In this document: positions 12,220 to 36,147 of the stretch, piece after piece
How positions within the stretch are numbered: the stretch's first letter is position 1
Layout: each line of letters opens with the position of its first letter
Program-made: the position numbers and the translations under genes
Assembly (NCBI GenBank): GCA_916048095.2
Contig: OU696574.1
Span: 11,002,087-11,066,086, forward strand
From: Sacculina carcini
Lineage: Eukaryota > Arthropoda > Thecostraca > Sacculinidae
Direction of reading: 5' to 3'
DNA: 64,000 nt
The notes under the pieces: generated by a model
Told to the model about the DNA's origin: nothing
The model's database searches: none
Seen by the model: only the letters and a program-made list of their open reading frames with translations

Positions 12220-12891
12220 CATGGGCGTAGATCCTGGGGGTATGGGGTATATATGTACTCCCTGACAAATTAGCTGGGGTATGAATATGCAATATACCCC
12301 CCAAGTTATCTGCTGAATCCAGTTAATTGGGTATATTATCATATATTATAATTACGCATTCAAACACAGCAGTAGAGAAGGCCGTGTTCGCGTGTAATTT
12401 TGAGGGGGCAAAGCCTCACGGTCCCGGCTGGCACACCGCAGGTCCGGCCGCCACACACACACGGGTTTCGCAGTCACGGCCAGCACAGAAAACTGCACGG
12501 CTGCGCGCACACGAAACCCGCCTTGCGCCAATTGGGCTATCACTTTAAGAAACGAACCCATCCGTTTCACCTCGCCAGGGAATCGAGCCCTGGACCTCTC
12601 GTGCACAAAGCGTGCGTTTTAGCCACTCGGCTACGAGGCGGACAAAATCATCTATATATTATCATCAAAATCAGCATAGCAAAAGATAACAATAAAAAAA
12701 GTGAAGAAAATCGAAATATGTGAAAAGTGATACTTTATATCATATACTTTTCAATGATGTATGTGTGTTGTAATTGAATAGGTCGAACACAGTTTAGGGT
12801 ACCGTGTAATTGACTAACTGAGTCAACTTTGAACACTAATGACCATGATAGCTCTCATCCCCCCGAGCCTCGACACAAATCAACGCCCCTG
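12220..12891 (+). mobile_element. MITE family GGGCGTAGAT, copy 2, interrupted
   Basis: Starts CATGGGCGTAGATCCTGG and ends GACACAAATCAACGCCCCTG. It is 672 bp rather than about 330 because a tRNA-headed SINE (12344-12645) lies inside it. No convincing target duplication remains. Confidence 0.7.
12344..12645 (-). mobile_element. tRNA-headed SINE, family C, nested in a MITE
   Basis: Read on the minus strand, 12645-12573 folds like a tRNA: an acceptor stem from GCCTCGT and GCGAGGT, an A-box TAGCCGAGTGGC, and a T-arm CAGGG-CTCGATT-CCCTG with a B-box-like GGCTCGATTCC. A non-tRNA body of about 230 bp follows. The head would act as an internal pol III promoter. A tRNA gene is less likely because the body recurs at 6425-6512. 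Confidence 0.65.
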
Positions 12892-13199
12892 ATATTAGCA
12901 ATGAAAAACGCAATGGAAATGAAATAAACAAACCAAACATTCAAAATTAATTCTACCAGAAATCCTTTCAGCATGAATTTAATTGACCATTTGATAATTT
13001 AGTATGCATAAATGTAATTATCATATACAATTGTAATCTATTAATATCAGTGATTACATCAGTTGCATATAAAAACTCATTATTTTTGCAACCATACGAA
13101 GAGTGAAAAATTGTGGTTTTTACGATATTTTTACGACAAGAAGGAAGACATATACATACATTTGATTTTGCATAAGATAATTCGATGTGTCATTGAGCT

Positions 13200-13266
13200 G
13201 CTTGGTGTTGTCTCGAATAAACACATATTCGTATTCGATATTGTCTCGAATAAACACATACATATT
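13200..13266. repeat. Short tandem duplication
   Basis: The words TTGTCTCGAATAAACACATA and TATTCGTATTCGAT occur twice in tandem, about 43 bp apart. No gene is seen in 12892-13429. Confidence 0.6.
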
Positions 13267-13429
13267 CGTATTCGATTGATAAGTGAATAATTTTTTTTGT
13301 GAGATTATGTAACATTTGTCTATAACAAGTTGTGTATAACTACTTGGAATACTATGAAAAATACCAGCTCAACCTAGTATATTCTCATTGATAGCCGGGA
13401 AGTATTTGGTACGTTTGATTAACTAAGCA

Positions 13430-13801
13430 GCAGCAACAGCTTAGTTCGTATTTTTGCCACTAGGCGGCGCTAGAATCGGCGAGGGATGGCTCTCCTCCCC
13501 TGCTCTTCTGGAACGCTATCAGGGCCGTTGGCTGCCGGCGAATGCCAGACAAAGGCGGCCATTGGCTGAGCGATAGTCAGTCTGAAGGCCGTAAACGTGT
13601 GATTCGCGTCTGGTTTTACGGCCTCTCAATGCTCGTTCGGCTATCGTCATAGGTGCTTGAAATCATTTGAGCGTACCGAGAGCACGTCGTTACATCGGCA
13701 TTTAATTCAAGCCAACGCAGCGTTACTGGTGGGCGTGTGTGTACGTGTGTGTGTGTGTGTGTTGTATGGTGTTGTGGTTGTTGGTTTAGTGGTTGTTGAA
13801 T
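13430..13801 (+). promoter_or_regulatory. Candidate PBX promoter and 5' leader
   Basis: The 370 bp before the PBX start codon are clearly more GC-rich than the flanks and hold an inverted CCAAT box (CATTGGCT, about 13560), a CTCF-like site (13457-13470) and CpG-containing words. A TG run at 13736-13762 lies in the presumed leader. No TATA box is obvious. Position and composition are the only evidence. Confidence 0.45.
13457..13470 (+). promoter_or_regulatory. CTCF-like binding motif
   Basis: CCACTAGGCGGCGC matches the consensus CCASYAGRKGGCRS at 13 of 14 positions; the mismatch is C at the K position. It lies between the divergent orphan gene and PBX, a typical place for an insulator. One motif match in 64 kb can be chance. 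Confidence 0.3.
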
Positions 13802-27191
<13,390 letters not shown>

Positions 27192-27968
27192 TGACAATAA
27201 AATGACGCCGCACAAACGTTCACTCACCAAGGTCGCTCGTCATACTGACATATACTACTATACTGCCCTTGATTACACTCAAAATGGGTTTCCAATTACA
27301 TACCCCAAAGTGCCAAACTGACATTTACTTTATAATTATTTCATAAGCGCCTGAACGAATTTACATTTGTATGTGGAATTATCCGCAATATCTGGTCTGC
27401 TTGTGTTTTGTTCAGGTGGAGGTTCTACACCAGTAGTACCACTGGTTGCCGCATAGGTGGCGACACCGTCACCGCCATGATCCAGTATTTGTTCGCACAA
27501 ACGCCGTCGCTACGACCGGCTTTGACATAAGACAACGCTGGTTGCTTTTGTTCTCGTGATGTTTGCGGTATTTGTGCGCGACCGTGTATATTATCGCCTG
27601 GACGTAATAGCATATCATTGTCAAAGACGCGATGTACTCTCGTCGCATCATTCCCGATCATACGTCGTGTCTTTTTCACCTCAGTATCTGTCCTGCATGT
27701 AAGGCTCCAGTGGGAAGTGTGTGTATGTGTGTGTGTGGGGTGGATACATTACGAATCCGTCAATAAGCTCTTGTCGTTGTCAGCTAGTTGTTCGTTGATA
27801 CGCATCGCCATAACTCGCATAGAACGCCATTCCTGTTTTATACAGTGCTGTACATGTGAAAAGCGGAATATATAAAACGCAATGACTGGGATTTTACGCG
27901 GTAAACATCAACTAATTTGCATGACTGGATAGTGACGAAATGTCGTTAAAGCAGAATTGAAGATGCAC

Positions 27969-28379
27969 ACGTAACAACCCAATATCAATGGAGACTGGCA
28001 CCACATTCGATCAAATCGCCTTAAAAACATGATTACACCCGTAAGTACAGCCGGATGTCGAGATTATACAGCACACCCCGCCGTGATCTTAATCATAGTG
28101 CAAATTAACCCATTTACGCCGATCGTATATGGAAATTTTGTGATTTTGCTCAAATTTAACATCGTATTACATTTGAATATATTATCAATAATACAACAGC
28201 TAATACACGCGACCTTGTTCTGTACAAGTCTTGCAGTAACTAATACCAGTGAAATGATTTCGGTGACAGTGTGATACAATCCACTACATGCTCGAATATG
28301 TAAGATCATGTGTTGTGTTTTCCCAACGAGCGGCGTATATGGGGTGTGCTAGATATCACATCAGTCATTCTCTGGTAGG
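27969..28379 (+). repeat. Tandem duplication, left copy
   Basis: A 411-bp unit beginning ACGTAACAACCC and ending CTCTGGTAGG, repeated at 28443-29007 at high identity. Contents are AT-rich and non-coding. It lies between the tail-to-tail PBX and METTL2 genes. Confidence 0.85.
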
Positions 28380-28442
28380 CCCTATATCAATGTAATATAA
28401 TATAATATATCCTAATGTAATATATCCTATCGGCCCTATATA

Positions 28443-29007
28443 ACGTAATAACCCTATATCAATGGAGCCTGGCACCACATTCGATCAAATCGCCTTAAAA
28501 ACATGATTACACCCATTACATTATGGTTTACATTCTACATAATTGTTATAATTTCATAATAATTTAAATCAATTAGATTTATTATATTATTATACAATAT
28601 TATAAATCAATAGAATAATCAATCAAAAATTCAATAATAATTTCATAATCTCATATAATTAAGTTACATAATGATTACAGCCAGATGTCGATATTATACA
28701 GCACACCCCGCCGTGATCTTAATCATAGTGCAAGTTAACACATTTACGCCGATCGTATATGAAAATTTAGGGATTTTGTTCAGATTTAACATGGTATTAC
28801 ACTTGTTATATTATCAATGAGACAACAGCTAATACACGTCGTGTTCTGTACAAGTCTTGCATACCAATACCAGTGAAATGATTTCGGTGACAGTGTGATA
28901 TAATTCGCTACATGCTCGAATATGTAAGATCTATCATGTGTTGTGTTTTCGCAACGAGCGACGTATATGGGGTGTGCCAGATATCAGATCAGCCACTCTC
29001 TGGTAGG
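28443..29007 (+). repeat. Tandem duplication, right copy with an insertion
   Basis: Second copy of the unit. It is longer because an AT-rich segment of about 160 bp (28511-28668) splits it; ATGATTACA lies at both edges of the insert (28502-28510 and 28669-28677). Confidence 0.85.
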
Positions 29008-29342
29008 ATGGTTCATGGTCCGAATTATTGGGCGGGTGGACAACGCGAACAAGCCAGTCTATACACATGTGTTCTTACAAACCAGCACCAACAATCGACA
29101 TTCATATCAAATGTAACGATTTATCGCTGATCAAAGCATAAAGTCGGTGGAGACATCAAATTGTACAATGCTAACACTCAGCAGTAACACTCAGCACTCA
29201 CCAACCCGCTGCAACTTTTCTCCGTTGAAACTATCTCATACACACACACACGACACCGCTGATTATGAATGCGACAATGAAGGTAGTGATGATGGAAACA
29301 CGTCGAGCGTGAGAGAGAGTATGTGAGACGAGCAGACAGGGG

Positions 29343-30578
29343 TCAAGAGAAGGCGAGATGCTGCTCACCTGGCGGCTTTCTGAACTTGGCTTGCACCCAC
29401 ACGCGGTACATTGTCAGTCGCCGCGCTCTGTTCACCTGCAGCCGCCGGTCCTCAACACACTGCACGCGCTGTAACCCCGCCGCGGCCGCCAACCGCTCCA
29501 CGTCGCGCACACTGAAGAAGTGCACCAGCGTGCCGTCGCCTCGCACGTACACGTGTTCGCCGAGACACCGGCCCGGCTTGAAGCGCAGCTGCGCCAGGTC
29601 GTGACGGCCATAGTCGCGGAACAATAGCCAGCCGCCGGGACGCAGGCTGCGAGCCACGCGACGCATGACGGCCGCGTGACTGGCACGTGGCACCGCAGAC
29701 AACACGAACACCAGCAACGCACAGTCAATGCTCGCCTCGGGGAACGGTAGCGCACGAGGTTGTGCGGCGGCCGCGATATCATGCACGAATGCGTGACAGC
29801 GTGACTCGTCGTACAGCGGCGAGCCACGCACTATCTCCACGGCACGCTCGGAGAAATCGCTGGCGTAAACGAATAAGTCGCCGTCACGCTGTTCTTCCAC
29901 GGCGGGCTGGTGGTCGTGGCTGTTATGATCATCGGTGCAGGGAGCGGCTGATAGCAAGGGAAACACGGTGTTGCCGGCACCACATCCTACCTCCCACACT
30001 CGCCAACTAGCGCTCTCCCCCACAAACGACGCACAACTATCGCAGAAAATATCACAGTTTGAAGACACTTCAGCGTCGTCTTCAAAGTCCTTCAGTGGTG
30101 ATGCAGAGATCCGCTCTTCCTCTTGCTCCCCGCTGATACTCTCTGACTCTTGCCGGTCCTTTCTCTCGTCTAGATCAAGACAGTCGTTTTTACACACAGC
30201 TGCCGCCTCATCACCGTGCTGTTTCTCTTCACAAACATTTGTTTCAGCCCTGGCCGATCGTCCGCGCAGCTCGGCAAACTCAGTAAACAGCCAGTGTCTG
30301 TCCTGGAAGAACTTATCACTGTGAGTCTCGTAGAAACGCTGCCACGCCTCCTGAGAGCCGGCACCACAGCGCCCCGCATCCTCGCGTGACATCTTGCCCT
30401 CGTGGGCCGCTCGCACGGTGTGCTCGGCCTGACTGCGTTGCTCCTCGTGCCAGCTCACCTGATCCCACGCGTTGTGCGCGAATACGTCACTTGTAGACTG
30501 TAGCAAGCGCGCGCCGAACTGCGGTCGACGTGCGTCACATTTGCCATCGTCCATTGTTTCACTACTGCTGTTCACCAT
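29343..30578 (-). CDS. METTL2: METTL2-type tRNA 3-methylcytidine methyltransferase
   Basis: SAM-dependent enzyme that makes 3-methylcytidine at position 32 of tRNA anticodon loops (family knowledge). It is a single uninterrupted frame of 411 residues from the ATG at 30578. The frame is open 31 codons further upstream, but only from residue 18 on (RRPQFGARLL, DVFAHNAWDQVSWHEEQ) does it follow METTL2, so the later ATG is preferred. Family blocks: FFQDRHWLFTEF at 90-101; SAM motif I VWEVGCGAGNTVFPLL at 194-209; YASDFSERAVEIV at 238-250; FVLSAVPRASHAAVMRRV around 291-308; RPGGWLLFRDYGRHDLAQLR at 313-332; VRGDGTLVHFFS near 345; DRRLQVNRARRLTMYRVWVQ at 377-396. The 100-185 linker is acidic and longer than in human METTL2 (378 aa). 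A strong donor (CCAG/GTGAGC) lies 7 codons before the stop, so a spliced end is possible. It lies tail-to-tail with PBX and divergent from ERM. Confidence 0.93.
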   Translation of the reverse strand: MVNSSSETMDDGKCDARRPQFGARLLQSTSDVFAHNAWDQVSWHEEQRSQAEHTVRAAHEGKMSREDAGRCGAGSQEAWQRFYETHSDKFFQDRHWLFTEFAELRGRSARAETNVCEEKQHGDEAAAVCKNDCLDLDERKDRQESESISGEQEEERISASPLKDFEDDAEVSSNCDIFCDSCASFVGESASWRVWEVGCGAGNTVFPLLSAAPCTDDHNSHDHQPAVEEQRDGDLFVYASDFSERAVEIVRGSPLYDESRCHAFVHDIAAAAQPRALPFPEASIDCALLVFVLSAVPRASHAAVMRRVARSLRPGGWLLFRDYGRHDLAQLRFKPGRCLGEHVYVRGDGTLVHFFSVRDVERLAAAAGLQRVQCVEDRRLQVNRARRLTMYRVWVQAKFRKPPGEQHLAFS

Positions 30579-32453
30579 GCTTACACTAGCACTCACCAAC
30601 GCACACACAGGAGTCAAGAAAATGAAGACGTCAGGGAACCGAGTGCATATAATATGCGATAAGTTTGACACTAAATAAAATACATATTTACCTACTACAT
30701 ATTACCGTACAGTGCTTTAGTGACATGTTAAACTCTGACGCCGGGACTTCGAAGATCGAAACTATCACGGCTTCTTCCGTTCACACCTGTTCCTGTACCA
30801 TTGCTGTTCATACCTGTCTACTGCAGGAGAACATGATGAAATTAAATCTGTCATATGTCATCAGGCAAAGTAATGGCAATCCATTCACCATATTTTAAGT
30901 TAATTGCCGGGAATTACAATGACAAGAAATGCGTCTCACATGACTCGTTAAACAGTTGGACAATTAGATACATTGTTAATAATTTCACCTAGAAGAGATG
31001 CATACGAGCCAATGGAAGCCAAGGCAACAAAGATATCTGTAAAACACAAAATGAATAAATATACAATATAAAAATTTCATAGCCAAATATGCAAAATTAT
31101 TACTTTCACCAAATTGTATTATACAATCAGCATCTAATCTTGTGGAGGAACCTTTCTTTGCATTGTACACGCAAAAAACTGCCTGAAAAAAACCTGCACA
31201 AAAAAAAACTGTATTGCACAAATAACGTGAATTCGCAGTGCGGCCAGCTACAACTGAGAAAAATTATTTCAGCAAACAGACAGCTCTAATCTCATCAAAA
31301 ATGAATTATCATCAAAAATGAATTCTCCAGCAAACAACTCACACGCGACATATGCTAACATACCGCGCTTTTTCGTCATAAGCGCCTAGAGAGCAGAAAC
31401 ACAAGAGTATTTAGTATTTTTATGTTGTGTCAATTTCACGATGTAGCAGCCTGATGATAAGATACAATTTTACAAAAAACATTTATTCAACATTCAACAT
31501 CGTTCAACGAAGACTGTTTCAAAATACTGCTTGTGACAATTTTCTTTGATGGAGTGGTTCTTTAAAATATATATTTATCGAAAAATTTATAATGTCAATC
31601 AAATAGGCTGAAAAAAATTCCTGCGTCAGACTTAAATCAGTGCGACTGTACAAAATATTCATCAATTTGCACGAAAATCGAATCAAATTCAAACTATTGG
31701 GTATTGTATACAAAATATATCTTTTTTTAATAAAAAATATATGAGAAATATGGTGAAAATTCGATAAATATTGTAATAGCTTAGTATACGCACCGATTGT
31801 CTCAAATGCAAACTTTTACACGACCTATATTGTGCGTCACCGCGCGGTTGTCTTGTGGGTGTGTGCGGTGTTGTTGTGTATGTTTTGTGGCAGAAGTTTG
31901 ATATAAGGTGAATTCATTTTAAATGGACATTCAGTAGAGCTCTATGTTTTACATTTGATAGTTCTGTGTTATATCGCATTTGAAGGTTTTGCGTATGAAT
32001 TTGTTTTGCCGCAATTTGGTTCGAATGTTTCCTCATCCAGTTCATTAATGCCTATATTTCGGGGTTAATAAATTTGTAGAATTTATTGATGCGTACCTCC
32101 TGCCCCATGTGATTATTTATGTGGATGCTGACTGCCGGTTTTTATGCAAAATTGTTCTTTATTGCCAATAGCTATCAATAAGTAGGCCACCTTTGTCAGG
32201 GTTTTTTACCTTTTACTCAATTTTCCTTCCTATTCCAATACACACCCAACGAGTGCTTATTGTTTTTGCGTGACAGTGTATATACTGTTTTATTTATATT
32301 TATTGAGACAATCGGTTGGTTCAAATGCACGACATTTTTTATGCTGTATTTTGTGTTTTTTGTTGTGTGTTTACGTATATTTTAATTTGTGATAGCTTAA
32401 TTTATGTTTTCGTACTGTTTCCAGGTGTACTTGTGCATTCGAAACACTGCAAA
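30579..32453. promoter_or_regulatory. Divergent intergenic region, METTL2 / ERM
   Basis: 1.9 kb between two divergent start codons, so it should hold both promoters. A TTTCCAG/GTGTAC acceptor-like site at about 32424 suggests a spliced ERM leader. The only GC-richer spot is 31825-31870 (GTCACCGCGCGGTTG). No TATA element is convincing. The rest is AT-rich. Confidence 0.35.
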
Positions 32454-34069
32454 ATGCCGAAACCGGTTAGTACTTTTATATTTGTGATTTACATTACACG
32501 CTAGTTACTTTGACGATTTATTCTCATTGACCGCGTTAAATATACCATATTTATCAGCTTGTGAACATCGTGATTTTTCGAGTTGATTTCATCAAGCGTT
32601 GTCATTTTTATCATTACTGTATGTGTGGTATTTGCACGGGAATGAAATCTCTAGATAAAGTTTATTATGTCACCTCACGTCATCTTATGCAAAGCCTGTT
32701 CAGTGCGACTTGGCATTATCATCGTGTATGTCTATTAGAGGCGTATTGCCGGCTCCACAAACCAGTTTCACTACTGCACGTGAACGGTGCACGTGACTGC
32801 GTTAGTCATCACTCCAGCTGACTAACGCTTCATCTATCTGTGTTTGACCATATGACACAGCTCAGCTCATGTCCGTCCGGAGCTAAGACTGTCGATACAT
32901 TCTAGCGATCTGTAATGAACATGATCATATTTGAAGCGCACACTCCAGGCTTGATAGTGCAACGCTAGAATATCTCGGTTATCCGAGCATTTCTTAAGTG
33001 AGTTGTTGTTTAATAATTCTCCGCTGGAATTGATGGAACAATGCACCGGGACTGCATTTTCCATACAAGTTTACAACCTGATCTTGCTGTCCGCTGATGG
33101 TCCTCGTTCGATGTCGATTTTCACAAACTGCATGCTGACAATGTGACAATTGAGTGCATTTGCCTGCGCTATTTTCGTTCGTATTATATCGACCTATTTG
33201 CTGCTGATCTACCAAATATTTTCATGTTGTCACTCTCGTTGATTTTCGCTATTCACACTCTCAATGATTCACTGTGCGATCTGCTTGTCTTGAAATGAGC
33301 TGAATTGGCTGCTAATTGACAACTCTAGTTGGCTCATCCAGTCGAGTCGTTCTTTCTTGATATTCATTCCGTGCTTCTGGGCTACGTGTGCTAGGGAAGT
33401 GAGAGCTTATTCACACGCTTCGCTTCTCCTAGGCGCTACAGTGTGGATATGGTTGTTTCTGGTAACAGTTCGTTGTGCGAGTTCGGTCTGCTCCTGACAG
33501 TTATTGTACCTTCTAGTGTGGGCGCAATATTGGGTCGTTATTGCTTGTGGATTCCTAATATCACATCTTGGTGATTTTTTCTACACCTTTTCCAGCAGTT
33601 TCGGTTATGGCTAGAAAATTGGACTCATTGACCAGATGGAAAACAGTACGTGGAAGGATTTCGGGCAGAGAACAGTAGATCATTTGAGCAGCAGTTTCAC
33701 CATCTCACTCATCTTTCTCCCACATATCCGCCATTCTGTTGATCCACACATCTTACACCTTATCCTCTACCCCCACGACATTGCCCCGATTGAAGCTATA
33801 GGTGTCTGGAATGAAGAACATTAGATTTAGAAAATTTGATTCAACAAATTTCTTCCAGTCCTAACCTAACCAGCTAAACCTAACCTAGCCCAAAATCTAT
33901 GAAAATATAGAAACGTTTTTGTGCGTTTCTTAAGCGTTTCTAATGTTCTTGAATACTTACACTCTTAGCCTAGACCCATTGCCTTCCTACACTATCTAGA
34001 CATGCACGTGCACACACACGGATGTGTCGAGTTGGCGTTGTGTGCATGCCAATGATCGCGTGTTTGCTG

Positions 34070-34106
<37 letters not shown>

Positions 34107-35731
34107 GCCAGCGTTGATGTAGTGGGCGCAGTGCATGACCGTGCCTTCTTGTTCAGCCTATACTCACACGACACGATGTGTGAACGTGATGCCGTGTTAG
34201 CCGTGTGTGTGTCTGGTTCATGACTCTTTGTGCGCTATCACTCTGCCCTCTCATGTTTGCACCTGCATTCGTTGTGTGTGTGTTACGTTTTTGATGGCTG
34301 TCCGTGTATGTTTTTTGTTCGTGTGCGCTGCGGTAGTGAGTGTGCTGCTGATTTTAGCATATATTTGTGTGTTGACACATGCGCACACACGGACATTCAC
34401 AGCCATTCTCTGCTCGTGCACCCCCGCCAACACGCCTCGTGCACGTTCACACTAGAGGCGTGCGCGTTCACACTAGAGGCGTGCGCGTGCTTAATGTGCC
34501 CAGGTTCTACAGGTTGCTAATGCGTGTGTGAGGCCCGAATTTAAACGTTGTGATGTGGGTTTGTGATGGCTGATGCTGTCTGCAAGCTGATTGCATAACT
34601 GGTCATTGCATTGTTGCATGCTTGAATGCATGCCGGGGATGTTGCACAATTATTTGCAGCGTTTCTTGCATGAAATCTCAATGCATACACAGGCTGATTG
34701 AAGTCTACATCCAGAGTCAGCTAGATAATTGCGGGAAATTGCTGACGCCGTGTGTTTGCAATTGCACCGTGGTACAAAGTGTGTTGGTTGCAACGTTGCA
34801 ATCGTGTGAGAGAGGTGTCCTGTCGTAATGCAAGCTGCAACAATCCTGCACTTTGTCTACTCTCACACGGTCTAGACTAAATGTGTAATGATTCAAGAAC
34901 AATAAAAACGCAAATTTATAAAAACGCACAAAAACGTTTCTATATTTTTCATATATTTTAGGTTAGGTTAGGCTTAGCGTTCTGATTTGATGTGCTGCCT
35001 TTGCAGGAGGCGAGGGACTGGAGGAAATTCGTTAGATCATAATTTCAAAATATAATGTTCTTGAACTCTTACACATTTAGCGTCACCATGCATTGACCGT
35101 TACTCAGATACCGAACTGATACACTGATAACCGTTTTCACTTGACACAAAATAAACGCAAAAACTAGACACAAAATTTATTATAAAATATATTTAAAACT
35201 ACTTATTGTTAAAATGGTTAATTTTATTGATACAGTGTTCCCCGGTTATAAGAGAAGCCCGGTTATTAGGGAATATTTCTTCCTGACCCGTCGTTCTATA
35301 ATTTACGTCTAATTTTCCCCGGATATAAGAGATATAAGAGACTTTTTCTCCTCTCCCGACAACTCTCTTATAGCTGGGCTACACTGTATTACACTGGCAG
35401 TGAGTGGGCATAAGTTTGAGACATATGAGACTTTTAAACTGTCTCCAAGTCATCATTTGTCCAGGCTTTCTTGAAAGGTCTCAGTTGATCTCATTTCTAC
35501 TCTCATACCACTGCCTAAACTATGGTTTTATCACTTCTCTGCATCTTGTTCTCTGCAATTTCATCGCTGTTCAATTGCCATGGTTGTTTCAATTCCACCA
35601 CGTCTGTCTGTCTGTCTGTGTGTGCGTGTTTGTAATGTTGAGATTTTCAGTCATTTATCGGTGACTGAATCCCAGCACCACACGTGCTGCTATCTACTGC
35701 TCTCTCACACATGCACTCACGCTCGCATGCG

Positions 35732-35767
<36 letters not shown>

Positions 35768-35881
35768 GGGAACAGATGGATTGCACATAAACATGCACAA
35801 CGCTAACGTTGATATAAGCGCTTCCATTCCAGCACGTGTTTGTCTGTGTGTATGTGTGTGGTCAGCGTTACCGTTGCTTTA

Positions 35882-35920
<39 letters not shown>

Positions 35921-36114
35921 AGTTGGTTGTATGGGGGCGTGCCACATTCTATATGTATGTCAGTATGTGTATGTATGTATGCGTGCGTGTGTGTTTAACA
36001 ATCTGGTTAGTTGTTTGACATGGAAGTTGATTATTGATTTTGCATGTTGTTGATGTGCTTACATTATCTTTCAAGCACACATTTACACACACACAAACAC
36101 ACACAAACACATGC

Positions 36115-36147
<33 letters not shown>

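Noticed and set aside
12573-12645. tRNA gene (also 60308-60380)
   Set aside because: Both fold like tRNA, but each is followed by a repeat body found elsewhere in the window, so they are SINE heads.
34955-34975. Telomere-like TTAGG repeats (also near 55985)
   Set aside because: Only three imperfect units within a dispersed repeat; not a telomeric tract.
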